Origin: Ceratopteris richardii
Lineage: Eukaryota > Streptophyta > Polypodiopsida > Polypodiales > Pteridaceae
NCBI GenBank assembly: GCA_020310875.1
Contig: CM035437.1
Span: forward strand, 45,382,556-45,446,555
Length of the DNA stretch: 64,000 bases
Reading direction: 5' to 3'
Shown piece by piece: positions 45,449-58,465 of the stretch; within the stretch, counting starts at the first letter, position 1, and every line of letters begins with the position of its first letter. A program made the position numbers and the translations under genes. The notes beneath the pieces were generated by a model. That model had not been told where the DNA came from. It did not search any database and saw only the letters and a list, made by a program, of their open reading frames with translations.

Positions 45449-45848
45449 TGTTGAGAATATGAGAGTTCATCTCCCTTTCGTATCTTGGGGTCACTCTATT
45501 TCCATTCCATTTCCATTATATTTCCATTTTATATTATATCCTTTGTATTTGGGTACCTTGCCATTTGGTTCTATCATTGTATGCATTCTCCTTTGATGGG
45601 AATTATCCCACATGAGATGTCCTTTGGAGAGCCCCCCCCCCCCCCCCCCAAATCTATATAAGGAGGGCCTCTCCCCCCATTTGTACTTGGTTAGAAGCTT
45701 GAGGATCCTACTCCATGCTCTTGGCAAGCTAATTTCTAATCCACATGAGTTTACCCATTTCATGCTCTACCATTATGAGTCTCACACACTCTTTCTGTTG
45801 TGAGTACACTCTTCTTTTCATTTTGCTTCCACGCATGTACTCTCTACA
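45449..45848 (+). repeat. Element F 3' LTR (400 bp) with an 18-C run
   Basis: It starts TGTTGAGAATATG directly after the purine-rich GAGTGGG tract. Relative to the 5' LTR it has a duplicated TTTCCATT segment near 45505-45525 and 18 consecutive C at 45632-45649 where the 5' LTR has CCCCTCCC. Confidence 0.9.
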
Positions 45849-45900
45849 CAATGAAGGTAAGGGAATTTCATAAGAAGAACCCAATGAATCTTGAACTAGA
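45849..45900 (+). pseudogene. Chromodomain remnant, right half (element N)
   Basis: After the CAATG duplication the frame continues with MKVREFHKKNPMN, the end of a chromodomain (P-x-K-V-x-E-F-H-x-K-x-P). It completes the segment at 42330-42507 and confirms the insertion of element F. Confidence 0.72.
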
Positions 45901-47540
45901 AAACATAATTATTCCTCATGGAACTCATTTATCAAGGGGAGGAGACTCAAAATTATATGAGAATGAGATGCTTGGTTCTGTGCTTTGTTGCATGTCCATG
46001 CTTATCCCAAATTGTATCATGGTCATGCATCTTATCTTCTATCATGGATTTTCTCCCATATGAACACACTTACTTGTGTTACCATTAGTATCTATATCAA
46101 AAGGCAAAATGGCCATCGAGAACTCTTGTATATGTTTTTTCTAATTAAACATATGTCAGCCACAAGTTGTATTGAGGCCATCCATTTGTGAAACCTATGT
46201 ATAGCGAACTCATAGTTTGTTCTCTAGCTCTCTGCATTTCTCTAAAGGTGTGCACAGACAGGTACAAAGAAGCATTGTGATGCCATTAAAAAAGATAATC
46301 CATACTATGAGGAGCTCAAAGGCTCCCCTTCATTGGTATCAAAGCAGTTTCACACATGGATGCACAATTTATCCCTAGTCTGCACCGTGTTGTTGAAACC
46401 TACAATCAGCAAAACATCTCAACAACTCCAATCGGCAAAACATCTCAACAACTCCAAGTCTTATGATTAAGGTGGAGGCCAAAGCATAAAACTTTTCATA
46501 CCTTGTCATTTGAGTTACTAAATTCATCGCTGGTTGTGTGTGAGGAAGGACCTCAACAATCAAGGAAGACTAAGGTTCCTTATACTTCCTGGGAAGTCAC
46601 CCATCCTAGTATCTTCCCCCCAAAGCTCGCTTAACTAAAAATCTCTTTCTAATAAGCTACACTCATGTGGTTTTTGAGGAGGGGAAAGACTAAGATCAAT
46701 GTTACCTTGAGTATGTTTTGTGCCCTCAAGGCTTCATTCTTTGCTTTGAGAGCTTGTTTTGAAGCATTTTTGGGGTGATTCTTGGAGCCATCTTGGATTA
46801 TTTTCACACATAGTTCTCTTTAAATAGGTTCAATAACAGCAAAAAGGGTGTTCTTTGTGCTTCTCTAACAACAAATATTCAGCTTTTCTATTGTTTTTTC
46901 AGTCATACTAGTGAATTTATAGGTTTCTTGGAAGTCTTATAGTTGTGGTGGGAGAAACCACTGCAAGTTTATGCAAGTTTTCTTGGGTCCAAAGAATGGA
47001 GTTGATAGACACTTGCAGGTGTTGTTAGCTATTGTTTGGGTTGAAAATTCAGCCTTTCAATGCCATTATCTTGCATATATTGAGCACATACACACTATAT
47101 ACGCTTATGTGGATACTGCTTATGTACGTCCATATGGTCCTTGATATAGCAGTTATGTTTTCTTCATAGCCTTTGACATTGAAAAAAAGATGACCAAGTG
47201 TCAGATTTTGGGAAAAATTGGGCAGAGCCTCCTCAAAAAAATGGATCAATGAACAACAATGACCAACCAAAGAGACTATGTGGGAATGTATGTTCTCACA
47301 CCGAAAAGTTTCTCAACGAGTAATGTCAACCACTATATAGATGAAAATAGAGATCTCAAATTTTTTTTTGAGAGTATTCTCTATAAAATGAGCATATGAT
47401 CAATGCAAAAAACTCACTTCTAATGAATTAAGGTCTAGTGCCAATGTTCCCAAGTGGAACTATAACTTTGAGGGCAAAGAATGTTTTCTAGATTTGAAAA
47501 TTTAATGGCAAAAAATTTTCTCTATGGGAGAATCAGATTA
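45901..47540. other. Unassigned sequence between elements N and H
   Basis: Only short, motif-free open frames occur. A local duplication of CAAAACATCTCAACAACTCCAA is seen near 46410-46460. The right part may be the LTR or leader of element H, but I could not pair it with another LTR. Confidence 0.4.
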
Positions 47541-47559
47541 AACATGTGTTGATTCAAAG

Positions 47560-50500
47560 GAGGCAATGGAAGTCAATAAATGGAATCTCAAATAAACCTC
47601 GATGGATGATGATGATTGGGATGAGTTGGATGAAATGGCTAGGTCTACCATTTTATTGCACCTAGCAAATAATGTTTACTTTATAGTATTGGACTGTGAA
47701 AGTGCCGAGGATCTTTGGAAGAAGTTATGTAATATTTATGAAGAAGAAACGTCATCAAATAAGGTGTATCTAATAAGAAAGTTATATGATCTTTGCATCA
47801 AGGACATAGATAGTATTGCCACTCATCTAAATAAATTTGATGCAAAATATTCTTAGTTATAGGCTTTGAAAATGGAGATGGATGATGAAATGGAAGCAAT
47901 CTTGTTGTTATGCACTGTGCCATCCTCATGGGATACATTTTGCATAGTTACTAGTAATAATGCACCTAGTGGTAAACTAAGGTAACATATCTGGAGCACT
48001 CTTGAGTGAAGATATCCATAGAAAGTCTATGTTTGGCACTTAGAGTGGAGATGCATATAATGTTTGTGACACTTACAAAGGACAGAATTGGCAACATGGC
48101 AAGAGAAAGAACAAGGAAAAGAATGGTCAAGGGAATAAGAGTAGAAATAAGTCAAGGAAGAAGGATGTCAAGTGCCATTATTGTCATAAGAAAGTACATA
48201 CAAAGAAAGACTGCTATGCATTAAAGAATGTTAAAGGTAAAGGACAACATGTTGATGGGCATGTTAAACAATTACCTGGGCCATCTTCTTTGACTATGAA
48301 TATAGAAGAAATTAATGCTAATTTTGATGATGTTGATATTTAATGCCCTACAATATTGATCCTAGTGAGCCTCTTTGGGCTAATTCTCTTTCCCACACAT
48401 GGCTACTAGATTCTGGTGCTTCTTTCCCTGTGATGCTATATAGAGAATGATTTTCTACTTATGTAGCAATGTCTCTTGGTATCGTGAGACTTGTTGATTC
48501 TTACCAGTGTGATGTTGTTGGGATTGGAGATGTGGTTGTGCAGTTCACTAATGGTTCAAAATTTACTATGTTTAATGTACACCATGTGCCTTAATTATCA
48601 TGTTTTTTTATGTCAGTTGGTTAGCTTGATGATCTTGGTTACAAAGCAGATTTCTATGCTTGGCCTTTTTGCATATCAAAGGGAAATATGATTATTGCAA
48701 AAAGAAACAAAGTTGGATCACTTTTTCCTTTATTTGTATCATACAAAGAACACTTGTTAGTTGTCACTGAATAGCCTATGGCTTGTACATGGCATGGCCG
48801 TTTGGGCCACATATCTCATAGTGGGATGGAAAATCTTTCTCATTCTGGCTACTTACTTGTGTTATCTTTCTATGATCAATAGGGAAAGCAAACTAAGAAT
48901 GTTCATAGAACACACATTGACTCTTCAATTCAAACATTAGATCTTGTTCACATTGATGTGTGTGGTCCTATGCCCACTAGGGCATTAGGTGGTGCTCTTT
49001 ACTTTGTCACTTTCATAGATGATGCTACTAGAAAAACGTTGGGTGTATCCTATCAAGTCTTAGGATGATGTGTTCCCTACTTTTAGAACATGGTTTGCTT
49101 AGTAGAGACTGAGAAGGGAAGTAAGCTTAAGGTTTCACGTTCAGATAATTGTGGTGAGTTACCTCCCATGAATTCATACACTACTGTCAGTGTAGAGGAA
49201 TAAGAGAGCTTATAGCTCCTTACACCCTAGTACAGAATGGTGTATCTAAGAGGATGAATAGAAGTATTCAGGATAGAGTAATTTCTATGTCACATCATCA
49301 AAATCTTTCACAAGGCTTTTGGGAAAAAGTAGTGTTGATTGTAGTTCATGTGATTGACCTTTCACCTAGTAGTGCTAAAAGCTTGAAAGTGGAACAAGAG
49401 TTATGGATAGGGCAACCACCACATTATGATCACCTTAGAGCATTTGGTTGTGAGGCTTATGTCCATATTCCAAAGAATTTGAGACAAAAATTGGACTACA
49501 AATCTAGAAAATGTGTTTTGGATATGGAAGAGATGGATAGTTTGGATATCATTTATGGAGTCCTAAAAGTGTTTGATGATCACACAGCAATGATGTTATT
49601 TTCAATGAAATGAAGTTGCATAAACAACCCATTAAAGAACTAGAAATGAGAAGAGTCATATTTGAGGATGTTAGTCCTCCTGCTAGTATGCAACCATTGA
49701 CACGATCTTCACGCGTCTCATATGCACTTGATAGATTTGTTCTAGGATAGGATTTTATCATGTTGATAGATGTTGGTGAGCTTTCTTCTTATAGAAAGGC
49801 TATGCAGACAGATGATCATGTCAAGTGGGATCATGTCATGAAGAGTGAACTGGATTTTATTCATAAGAACAATACTTGGGAATTGATACCTTTTCCAAAG
49901 GGTAAGAAAAGTTTACCATGCAAATGGGTATATAAGTTGAAATTCACATTAGATAGTGCTTCTCCAAAGTATGAAGCATGGTTGGTTGCAAAAGGGTTCA
50001 AGCAACAACATGGAGTTGGTTTTGAAGAATCTTCTCACCTATGGTCAAGATGATGACATTATGCATATTGCTTGGATTAGTTCTAGCAGAGGACTTAGCG
50101 CTAGTCCAAATGGATGTGAAGAATGCTTTGTTACATGGAGATCTTACATATGAGATCTATATGGTACAACCGGAGGGATATGTCGTTATTGGCAAAGAAA
50201 TTCTAGTGTGTGAGATCAAGAAGAGCTTATATGTCTTAAACAATCACCTAGACAGTGGTATCAAAAGTTTGATGCATTCATGAAGTCCCAAGGCTATTCT
50301 AGAAGCCATGAGGATCATTGTCTCTACACTAGGAAATGTTCAAATGACATCTTGATATGCTTGATACTTTACATTGATGATATGTTGATTGTTGGGAAGT
50401 CCTCAAAGGACTTGTCTCTCTTGAAGACAAAGTTGAATCAAAATTTTGACATGAAAGTTTGGGAGATGCTAAACATATTCTTGGAATGTGCATCACTCAT

Positions 50501-50765
50501 GATAGGAGTAAGAGATGCATATGCTTATCTCATAGTGAGTTCATAACCAAAGTACTTCATAGATTCAATATGCATGATGGAAAGGCTTTGAGTACACTGT
50601 TGCCTACATATGTGAAGCTCAATAAGTATGATTGTCCCAAATCTGATGAGGAGAAGGAATTCATGACCAAAATTCCCTATCAATCTATTGTTGGTAGTCT
50701 CATCCTTTTAGACCATCTACCTTACATTGGTGTGTATGTGGATTCCTTACAACACCACTCTAAGT
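47560..50765 (+). pseudogene. Element H: decayed Ty1/copia gag-pol
   Basis: Plus-strand order: gag (47602-47856, with ARSTILLHLANNVYF and AEDLWKKLCNIYEEE); zinc knuckle CHYCHKKVHTKKDC near 48169-48210; protease with DSGASF near 48412; pre-integrase WHGRLGHISHSGMENL near 48790; integrase with VHIDVCGPM near 48950 and RSDNCGE near 49140; NGVSKRMNRSIQD near 49236, where Lys replaces the catalytic Glu; RT start at 49790 (CKWVYKLKF), MDVKNALLHGDL near 50112 and LYIDDMLIVG near 50370. RT runs to about 50740, and RNase H is missing. Several frameshifts and stops make it non-functional. It is distinct from the E/F family. Confidence 0.88.
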
Positions 50766-50776
50766 TAAGGTTGGGG

Positions 50777-50778
<2 letters not shown>

Positions 50779-50807
<29 letters not shown>
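50779..50807. repeat. (GT)n microsatellite and a short tandem duplication
   Basis: A GT run is followed by two copies of a block containing GTGTGCATTCTTG and CTACACCAAYAGGTTATT (about 50800-50846 and 50849-50888). It marks the truncated end of element H. Confidence 0.85.
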
Positions 50808-50808
<1 letters not shown>

Positions 50809-50888
50809 ATTCTTGCAACTCTACACCAATAGGTTATTTTTGTTTGTTGTGTGTGTGCATTCTTGTGACCCTACACCAACAGGTTATT

Positions 50889-52029
50889 GTTAAGATTTTT
50901 GCATGTGTAACAATGCACAATTTTGATTCATCACTATTAGTTTCCTTTTCTCTCTTCCTTTTTTTTCTGATCAATTTCAACTTTTGTATAATTATCTACT
51001 AATCATGAAGTTCTTTTAATTTTATTATGATATAAAAAGAAAAAAGAAATCCATAATGCAACAATAATATATGATTGATATTGCCATCATGCAAGTTTAT
51101 CCTCCAAGGATTGACTGATATTTTGGAATAAAACCTTTTTCTTCTCTTTACCAACATTCCTATGTTAAAGGCAAAAACTGGAGACATATCAACCCTACGA
51201 AAAGCTCTAGATGGTATTTTTCAGCCATCATTCTCATGTACACAAGCAGATAGATGATTTCTGCAAGATCCTTGCTGAGGAAGGAAGTGAGAGACAAGAG
51301 AGCGTCTCATTTCTAGATTCTTACACAGAGAGATATGACATAAAAAGGAGGAACCAAAAGGATATCCCTCCTTTTTTTTTTAATGGAGGTTCAGCCGAAG
51401 CCTACTCCCCCGAACTTTAACTTTGAAATTGCAACTGTACAAGGAAGGGCATAGTACCCATCGGACCCAACTTATCCCACAAGAACAGGGGTTTACAAGA
51501 CTGGTTTAAATGGCGGTCAACACTACCACAGGGATAGACAAACGGTGGCACTCAGCCACAATGCAAGATCTTTCTAGATTAGATATCCCTCTGTTTCAGT
51601 TTGTGTTCAACAAACGTTAAATGTGTGTGTGTGTGTGCGTGAGAGAGAGAGAGAGAGAGAGAATTACAGATAAATGAAAGAAATGGTTGTAGCTGCTGCA
51701 CCATGCTCGAAAAGCAACAGAGACAAAGAAGTACGGGATTACCCTGCCCAGAAATATTGAAAGAGTAAGAGAAAGTGATGATGTTCCCTTGAGTGGGATG
51801 GAGCAAGGCAAAGAAAAGCTCATGTCTCTGTGTATGTGTGTGTGTGAGAGAGAGAGAGAGAGAAAGAGAGTAGTGCATGGGAGTTATAGAGAGAAAGTGA
51901 AAAAGGGTGCAACAGCACCCTGTCCGCACACTGCAAAGAGACGGAGGAACAAACATTCAAGCACACTGCAATAGACGGGTGGAGCAAATACTTTGATGTG
52001 TAATTTAAACAATCACCAAAAAAAAAAGA
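50889..52029. other. Unassigned sequence with GT/GA microsatellites
   Basis: There is no recognised gene. Compound microsatellites (GT)n(GA)n occur at about 51621-51662 and 51835-51870. The cysteine/valine and serine/leucine open frames over them are artefacts. Confidence 0.5.
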
Positions 52030-54116
52030 TGCTCTACTCTGCTGGGAAATGCATCAATTCAAATAAATATCAATGGTTAACTTTCTCAAGCAATTAGATT
52101 AAAGCAGTCTATCAAGCAAGGATGCCCCTTGGTCCCTCTTTTCTTTGCTATTGTTGTTGATGGTCTCAGCTTCCTTGTGAAACATCATGCTAATTTAGGC
52201 CATATTCAAGGCCTCTCTCTTCCTCTCAATCAAGGACGGATGATCATGAGACTATTTGCAGATGACATGAATGCCTTTGTGCATAATGATACGACCAACA
52301 TTGATACCTTTTGGAGATTCCTAAACACATTTTGTGTGGCTTTTGAATCCAAAATAAACCACTCAAAAACCGCTTTCAGGGCAATAATGGGATATCCTTC
52401 CCATTTTCTTGTTGACAAAGGCTGTCAATTGATTCCTAGTGGTCAAATCTTTTGCCGATTAGGTATTCCAATGGGATTTGATGTGTCGATGGACCAGCAT
52501 TGGAACTGGGTACTCTCAAAGCTTGATAAAAAGCTGACCTACTCGAAAGGTATGCAGATTAACTTGGCGGGGCAAGCCATGGTAAATAACACGTTCTTGA
52601 TTTCTTCAACTATTTACTTTCCCTCTCGTTGGAGCTGAAGGACCAAGAAATTGCCAAGTTGGAAAGAATATACAGAAACTTTTTGTGGACGGGTGACCCC
52701 AACAGAAAGGGAATCCCCAAAAATTAAATGGGCTATTTGCACTAGCTATAAAGATCAAGGTGGCTTGGGCATTCTTGACATTCGAAGGCATGGTCAACAA
52801 GCTAGCTGCAAAATGGTTAATTAAAGCTTGCAGCAACACTAAAGCCTCTGAAGCCAAGCTTATTTTCAAGAATAGGTGCACTCTTAAGCTTATGGGCCTC
52901 CCGGGTTGGAAGGACCTCGATCTTCTCACCCTTTTGTACTACCCTTTTTTGGTGTGTCCTAAAGTCTCGAACTTGGTTTGCTCTCTATGGAAGAGTTGGA
53001 ACAAGGTCAAACAATTTGTCAAGATCAGTGATGACTGGAGATGGGTGGCTAGTATAAGATAGAATGATTTGATCTATCAAGGGCATTAGAAGTGTGGAGT
53101 CTTGGAACCTCCAAAAAGCTAGAAAGCTATGGAACAAAGGTTTCCATTTGTGGAAACACCTCTGGAACCAAGATACAGGCCAGTGGATTAGATTTGAGGA
53201 TATCAAGTCAGATGTGAGAGTGAACTATGAAGAATGGATCCTATTGCAGAGGAGATTCACTGCTTGGGATCGCTCAAAGACTCGTCTCCTCATCAGCCAA
53301 GACCCTCCTCGGCATGAGGGTCTTAGATGGCACAATGGCAATAACATTGGCGTTTCCATGTCATGCTTAATAGTAAGTTGTGCCTTGATTGGTCAGTTTT
53401 GTGATGGGACTTTAAGTTCCAATCCATTTGGCATCCCCTCATTGAAATAAAAAAGTCAGTGCTTATGTGCCAAATTCTCCACTGATGAATTTGGACCGAT
53501 GTAAAGGCTAGCAAAGTTTGCGGGGCCCCCCCATGGTGCAAACGATGCCCACATGGCAATGAGGACTTGGGACACCTCTTTTTTATCGTACCCCAAGTCA
53601 AAGTCATTATGATGGACCCTTGAAAAAATCGTGCTGCCACAAGGGCAAATCAATTGGTAACAAGCTTTGCTGAGAGAAGTGATTGGGTGTTCCTCATCAT
53701 TGTGGAATGCAATTAGAGGCGAGACCCTCTGGAAGATTTGGAAAGAGAGGTGTCTAATCAATTTTGGAGCCCTCCTAAACAATAGTCGATAGAAAAATCC
53801 AAATTCCTTTCAGGAAAAAGAATTTCCAATTGTAAGAAACCCCCACCTTTTAGACATCATAGAGTATTTTTCCTCGAGGACAACAAGATAAGAGCAAATG
53901 GGCCCCACATGAAGGGGACAAGAGGATGATCAAACTTCTTTGTAAAGCTCTCTAGCGATGTAACCCCTACTTTGTGGGATTCATGGGGCCCCATAGGTAC
54001 TAAGCCCATTCTCTTGTATAGTTGTTTTACCTATTAATTAAAGTCTGGGAGAGTAGGTTGTTGCCGAACTTTCATTTATGGAAAAAAAAAACAACCCAAA
54101 ACAAAACAAAAAGAAA
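52030..54116 (+). pseudogene. Element I: 5'-truncated LINE (reverse transcriptase half, 3' region, A-rich tail)
   Basis: From about 52030 the reading enters a plant LINE reverse transcriptase partway: SIKQGCPLVPLFFAIVVDGL, then MRLFADDMNAFVHND with the A-D-D catalytic pair, then GIPMGFD and NLAGQAMVNN. After a frame change near 52636 come KIKWAICTSYKDQGGLGILD (thumb region), and near 53530 CKRCPHGNEDLGHLFFI, a zinc-ribbon-like segment typical of the LINE C-terminus. IWKERCLINFGALL near 53740 follows. A 3' untranslated region ends in an A-rich tail at about 54079-54116. The endonuclease half is missing, as usual for truncated LINEs. Confidence 0.85.
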
Positions 54117-54479
54117 ATGAACATGAACGAGTATGAATAACACACTCGGAACTTCGAAGTGGTATGCACGCTGTCTATACATCCCACTACCTAATGTCGA
54201 GTGCCCACATGCAAGCGATACAGCCCCTTATATGGACACATATGATCAACGCAACATCTATCAGAATGTTGAACCCCAATGAAGTTATCCAACGGGTTCA
54301 AAAATGTTAACACTATATCAAATTGGCTTAGCAAAGTACAATGTTTCTAATGGATTCTAGTGAAACTATGTTGAAATTGAATCGCCTACCTTCCGTGTGT
54401 TTACGTAAGAGCATGGAAAAATAAAGTGGCTTTTGTTTTTAAGAACCACAAAAATTCTGTCATAAAAGAAGGAAAAATT

Positions 54480-55470
54480 ACACGTCTTTAAAGTGGGAGG
54501 AGAGGGTCATCTTCAATTAAGGGAGATATGCCAATCAAGGTGCTTTTGGATCCTTAGAGTTTTTTCCAATTTATTACAGTTGGTCCATCTTAATCCTTCA
54601 ATCTGGGGCGGGTCATTCCCAAGAAGGAGACGAGTCTTTAAGTTATCCCAGGCCTTGATTTTGTGTCTCAGAAGGCACTAATCATCATAATCAACTCTCC
54701 AAATAGGGTCAATGTCCTCAAACCTTCATCAACGCAGATGGAAGGTAATGTGATTCACAAGCATCTTTGCTAAGATCTTATAGCTAGTTTGGAGCATGGT
54801 GATGGATCTCCAACTTTCAATCCTATTTTTTCTCTCTTTTTGTGAATTAGCGTTAATCACTCCTTTGTTGGGAAAGTTAGGAAGAGCACCAAATTGTAGG
54901 GCCTCTTTCCACACCAAAAGTAACAATTTCACTAAGACACTCCTGAAATTCTTGAAGACCTTATTAGTGGTCCTCTCAAGACCCCAGCTTTTACCACTAG
55001 GTAGAGCATCAATAACTTCTAAAACCTTTGTGTCGGTGATAGGGGAGTCAAGAAGATGCCTGATGTTTTGAGGAAATTGTCTTACTCTAATTCTAGATAT
55101 GGAAGCCATGCAATCCCATCTCTGGGGAGTGAGTGGCACAGATGTCCCCAAGAGTTGAGGGCAGTGGTTGATAATTAGCTCAATATTCTCTCTAGGAGAA
55201 GTGCATTCCATCCTGTTGTTATCTATCACGTAGGAGATCCCTTCCTTGTGTTACTTCTTCATCACGAGCTTACACATCTCTTTCATTGGTTTATCTGCTT
55301 TCCCTGCCCACCAAATCTTTAAAATAAATATGTAAGTTCTTTCTTTGAATTTCCTCTTCATATCTTAGTTTCCTTCTAATTTTTTGGAGTCTGGGTTGGA
55401 GGTAGGAATTACCATTATTTACTTCCATCCCTAGACATCGAAGCTGTGAGAGTTAACCCTTCTAGCAAGA
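54480..55470 (-). pseudogene. Element J: LINE fragment (region before RT and RT N-terminus)
   Basis: The open stretch 54729-55229 on the minus strand reads as the part of a LINE ORF2 leading into RT: KVLEVIDALPSGKSWGLERT (the P-x-G-K-S-P-G-x-D-G motif, diverged), FKNFRSVLVKLLLLVWKEAL, then INANSQKERKNRIESWRSIT and SYKILAKMLVNHI, the first RT block. Upstream, at 55230-55380, comes the usual endonuclease-RT linker with a stop. It covers a different part of the protein from element I, so the two are separate insertions. No poly-A tail is seen. Confidence 0.8.
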
Positions 55471-55479
55471 AATGAAGAC

Positions 55480-55776
55480 TTTTGAATCCAAAATATATCC
55501 CCTTGCATCCAAAATAGTAATGCTCTAAAATAGTCTAGTGTCACCATGTGGTCATCATGCAAGATTCAACCCCATTACCATTGAATACAATATATCCTCT
55601 TGCATCCAAAATAGTAATGCTCTAGAATGGTCTAGTGTTGCCATGTGGTCATCATGCAACACTCAACCCCATTACCATTGAATACCTTAGGATATCCCCC
55701 AAGCTTGGGACCTTGGCTATGGCTGGCCCTTGTCCCACACACACATGGAGTGGTCTCTATGGACCAATGTCTGACA
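55480..55776 (-). repeat. Element K 3' LTR start, with a 97-bp tandem duplication
   Basis: On the minus strand the LTR starts TGTCAGACATTGG at 55776, just after a polypurine tract AGAAGGGGGAGAG. Within it, 55492-55588 and 55589-55685 are two copies of a 97-bp unit (CTTGCATCCAAAATAGTAAT and so on) that differ at a few positions. The far end of the LTR is not identifiable, and element J lies beyond. Confidence 0.7.
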
Positions 55777-55789
55777 CTCTCTCCCCCTT

Positions 55790-58465
55790 CTAAAGGTCAT
55801 TGTCCTCAATGATCAATGAGGGAAAGTACTTGCGAACCAGAGCTTTTGATTCCCAAGTAGATTCTATTAGCGGTAATCCTCTCCATACTACTAGATACTG
55901 CTGGATGACACGATTTCTCAAACCCTTCTGTCTTGGGCCTAGTATCCTATCTAGAGAATGATTTGTATTATCGCTTTCTTGCAAAGAAACAATACCCCGT
56001 ATTAGATTATCCTCCCTGGAAATATACTTTCTAAGTTTACTAATATGAAACATTGGATGGAGTCTGCAATATGGAGGAAGCTCTAATTGGTATGCAACAT
56101 CACTAAGCTTCTTAACTATCTTCAAAGGTCCACAAAACCTTGGTGAAAGCTTAGTACACTTCCTTGTGGATAGTGAAGTAGACCTAGCTGGCACTTGAAG
56201 AAAAACTCTATCTCTTTCCTCAAAGACTCTAGGATATCTCTTCTTGTCAGCATATTCTTTTGCCCTATCAATTGCTTGCTACATCTTGGCTTTAGCTATC
56301 TCTAAATTTTCTCAGAGGTCCGTTAAGAACTCTGAAGCACTAGGAAATTTCTTTGGCATTCCTATGGTATTGGGAGTAGTGGCATTCATGCCATAGTTCA
56401 TCTCAAAAGGAGATATTCCTATCACTTTATGAGGTCTATTGTTATAAGCAAACTCTACAAGTGACAAGTAACTATCCTAATCTATCTACCTCTCAAACAC
56501 ATATGCTTTAAACATGTCCTCAAGAATCTGGTTGACCCTCTGGGTACGACCATCTGTCTCTGGATGATCACCACTACTCATTTTCAATGACACTTTCAGT
56601 TTGTCAAATACAAACTTCCAAAAGTGTCTTGTGAATCTCACATCCCTATCTAAAATTATGGATGTCAGTAACCCATGCAATTTGATGACATGTTGGATAA
56701 ACAACTCCACTGCTTGTGGAGCTTATATCATCTCCTATGTGGGTATGAAATGAGCCATCTTGCTCAATCTATCTACCACAACTAGGATAGTATTGCGCTT
56801 CCTTTGGGTCCATGGTAACCACACTATGAAGTCTATGGACACACTGTCCCAGTTGTGATTTAGAATTTGTAAAGGGTGTAAAAGACCTAGTGTCTTTACC
56901 CTTCGTGCCTTGTTGACTTGACACATAAAGCATTATTGAACATATGAGTGGACATCTTTGACTAATCTAGGCCACCAAAATGTTCTTCTAACAAGATGAA
57001 TTGTCTTGTCAAAATCAGGATGCCCTGTGCAAGGAATCATGGTTATCATGCATGACTTTTCTTATCAAATCCCAAGAATCTTGTATGCAAACCTTTCCTT
57101 TCCATTTAAATATTCCATTCTCCTTTGAGAAATTGGAATACAGACTTGACTTGTTTGCTTTATTAAAGGAAGAAACATCTAAAATTATCTCATCTCCTAT
57201 GATAGAGTCATCATTGATGGCTCTTATGATCTGTAACGAATGTGGATCTTCCACATGTGCTTCCTTTATATCTTGAAGCAATGATCTTTCTAGAAATGAA
57301 AAGCTAATTTGATACACTATCCGTGACAATGCATCAGCTACTATATTCTCTATGTCTCTTCTATACAGGATTTCCATGTGAAACCCTTGCATGAGCTCAG
57401 CCCAATGAGCCTAAGTAGCTCGAAGATCTAGCTTACTACAAAAATAATTGAGTGTATGGTGATCTGTATACCTTAAAATATGCACCATAAAGATAGGGCC
57501 TCCAAACTTTAAGAGCATGCACCACTGCATACAACTCTTGTTCATGCACTTGCCAATCACACTGTGCACTACTCAACTTTTTGCTTTAAAAAGCTATTGG
57601 CCTACCATCTTTTCTTTGGACTGCCCCTATGGCTATGCCACTAGCATTTGCCTCCAATTGAGCTAGTTTCTATGGATCTACCACTTTGAGTACAGGAGCC
57701 TTTGAAACACCTTCTTTTAGAGTACCAAAACTTTCTTGATGCTCTTGCTTCCATGCAAATGATACTTTTCCTTGGAGCAAGTTTATCACAGGTGTTGCTA
57801 TCAACAAATAAGAGGAAATGAATTTCTTAGAAATGACCGTAATTGCCCCTCATCTTGAGGAGTAGGTCAAGGTAGTATAACTGAGACCTTCTTGGGGTCC
57901 ATCTGAACCCCATCGACTGATATCACATGCCCTAAATACTCTAGCTCTAGAAGGAACAATTGAGTCTTATCTAGATTTACAAACAATTGGTTTTCTTTTA
58001 ACTTATTTAATACTAATCTCAAATGATTTTCATGCTCATGTACAAACATACTATACACTAACAAGCCATCCACCACAACAAACTTTCCAATGAATGGTCA
58101 TAAGATATCATTCATTAACTGTATAATTCAAACCAAATGGCATAACTTAATACTCATAATGCCCAAAATGGGTCTTGAAAGTTGTTTTATATACATCTTG
58201 TTCCTTTACTCTAATTTAATGGTAGCCACTTTTCAAATCTATCTTAGTATATACAACGGCTCCACCTAGAGCACCTAAAAGATCATCTATCTTGAGCATG
58301 GAATGTCTATGCTTGATGGGAATCTTATTGAGTGCTATGTAATCGACGCACATCCTATAAGATCCATCTTTCTTCTTAACTAGAAGAACTAGTGATGCCA
58401 AGAGTGAATAGCTCAGTCTGATTAGCCCTTTCTACAAGTATTCATCCATGACCTTGCCGACTTCA
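55790..58465 (-). pseudogene. Element K: chromovirus pol (RT, RNase H, integrase, chromodomain), decayed
   Basis: Minus-strand order: RT from about 58465 (LVLLVKKKDGSYRMCVDYIALN, then VVYTKIDLKSGYH), the active-site region reading VDGLLVYS where DD is expected, LGHVISVDGVQMDPKK near 57890; RNase H to about 57330 (DIENIVADALSR); the H2C2 end near 56930; integrase core with SIDFIVWLPW, LDRDVRFTRHFW and DGRTQRVNQ, where Gln replaces the catalytic Glu; then a chromodomain at 55790-55960 (DRILGPRQKGLRNRVIQQYL, W-R-G, STWE). Several stops interrupt it. The chromodomain marks it as a chromovirus. Gag and protease are not attached; element M may be its gag, separated by element L. Confidence 0.88.

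Larger units (their letters stand above)
42508..45848 (+). mobile_element. Element F: internally deleted copy of the E copia family, 3,341 bp
   Basis: The 5' LTR is 42508-42887 (its first base mutated from T to G) and the 3' LTR is 45449-45848, starting TGTTGAGAATATG; both end CTCTCTACA. A perfect target duplication CAATG flanks it (42503-42507 and 45849-45853). A mutated primer site TGATATCAGAG follows the 5' LTR. The leader resembles that of E, then jumps to the pre-integrase region; gag and protease are deleted. Integrase, linker and the region before the polypurine tract match E. Like E it has no RT. The LTRs differ by several indels, including an 18-C run in the 3' LTR, so F is older than E. 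Confidence 0.9.

Noticed and set aside
50781-51002. Cysteine/valine-rich frame after element H
   Set aside because: Generated by the GT microsatellite, with no coding evidence.
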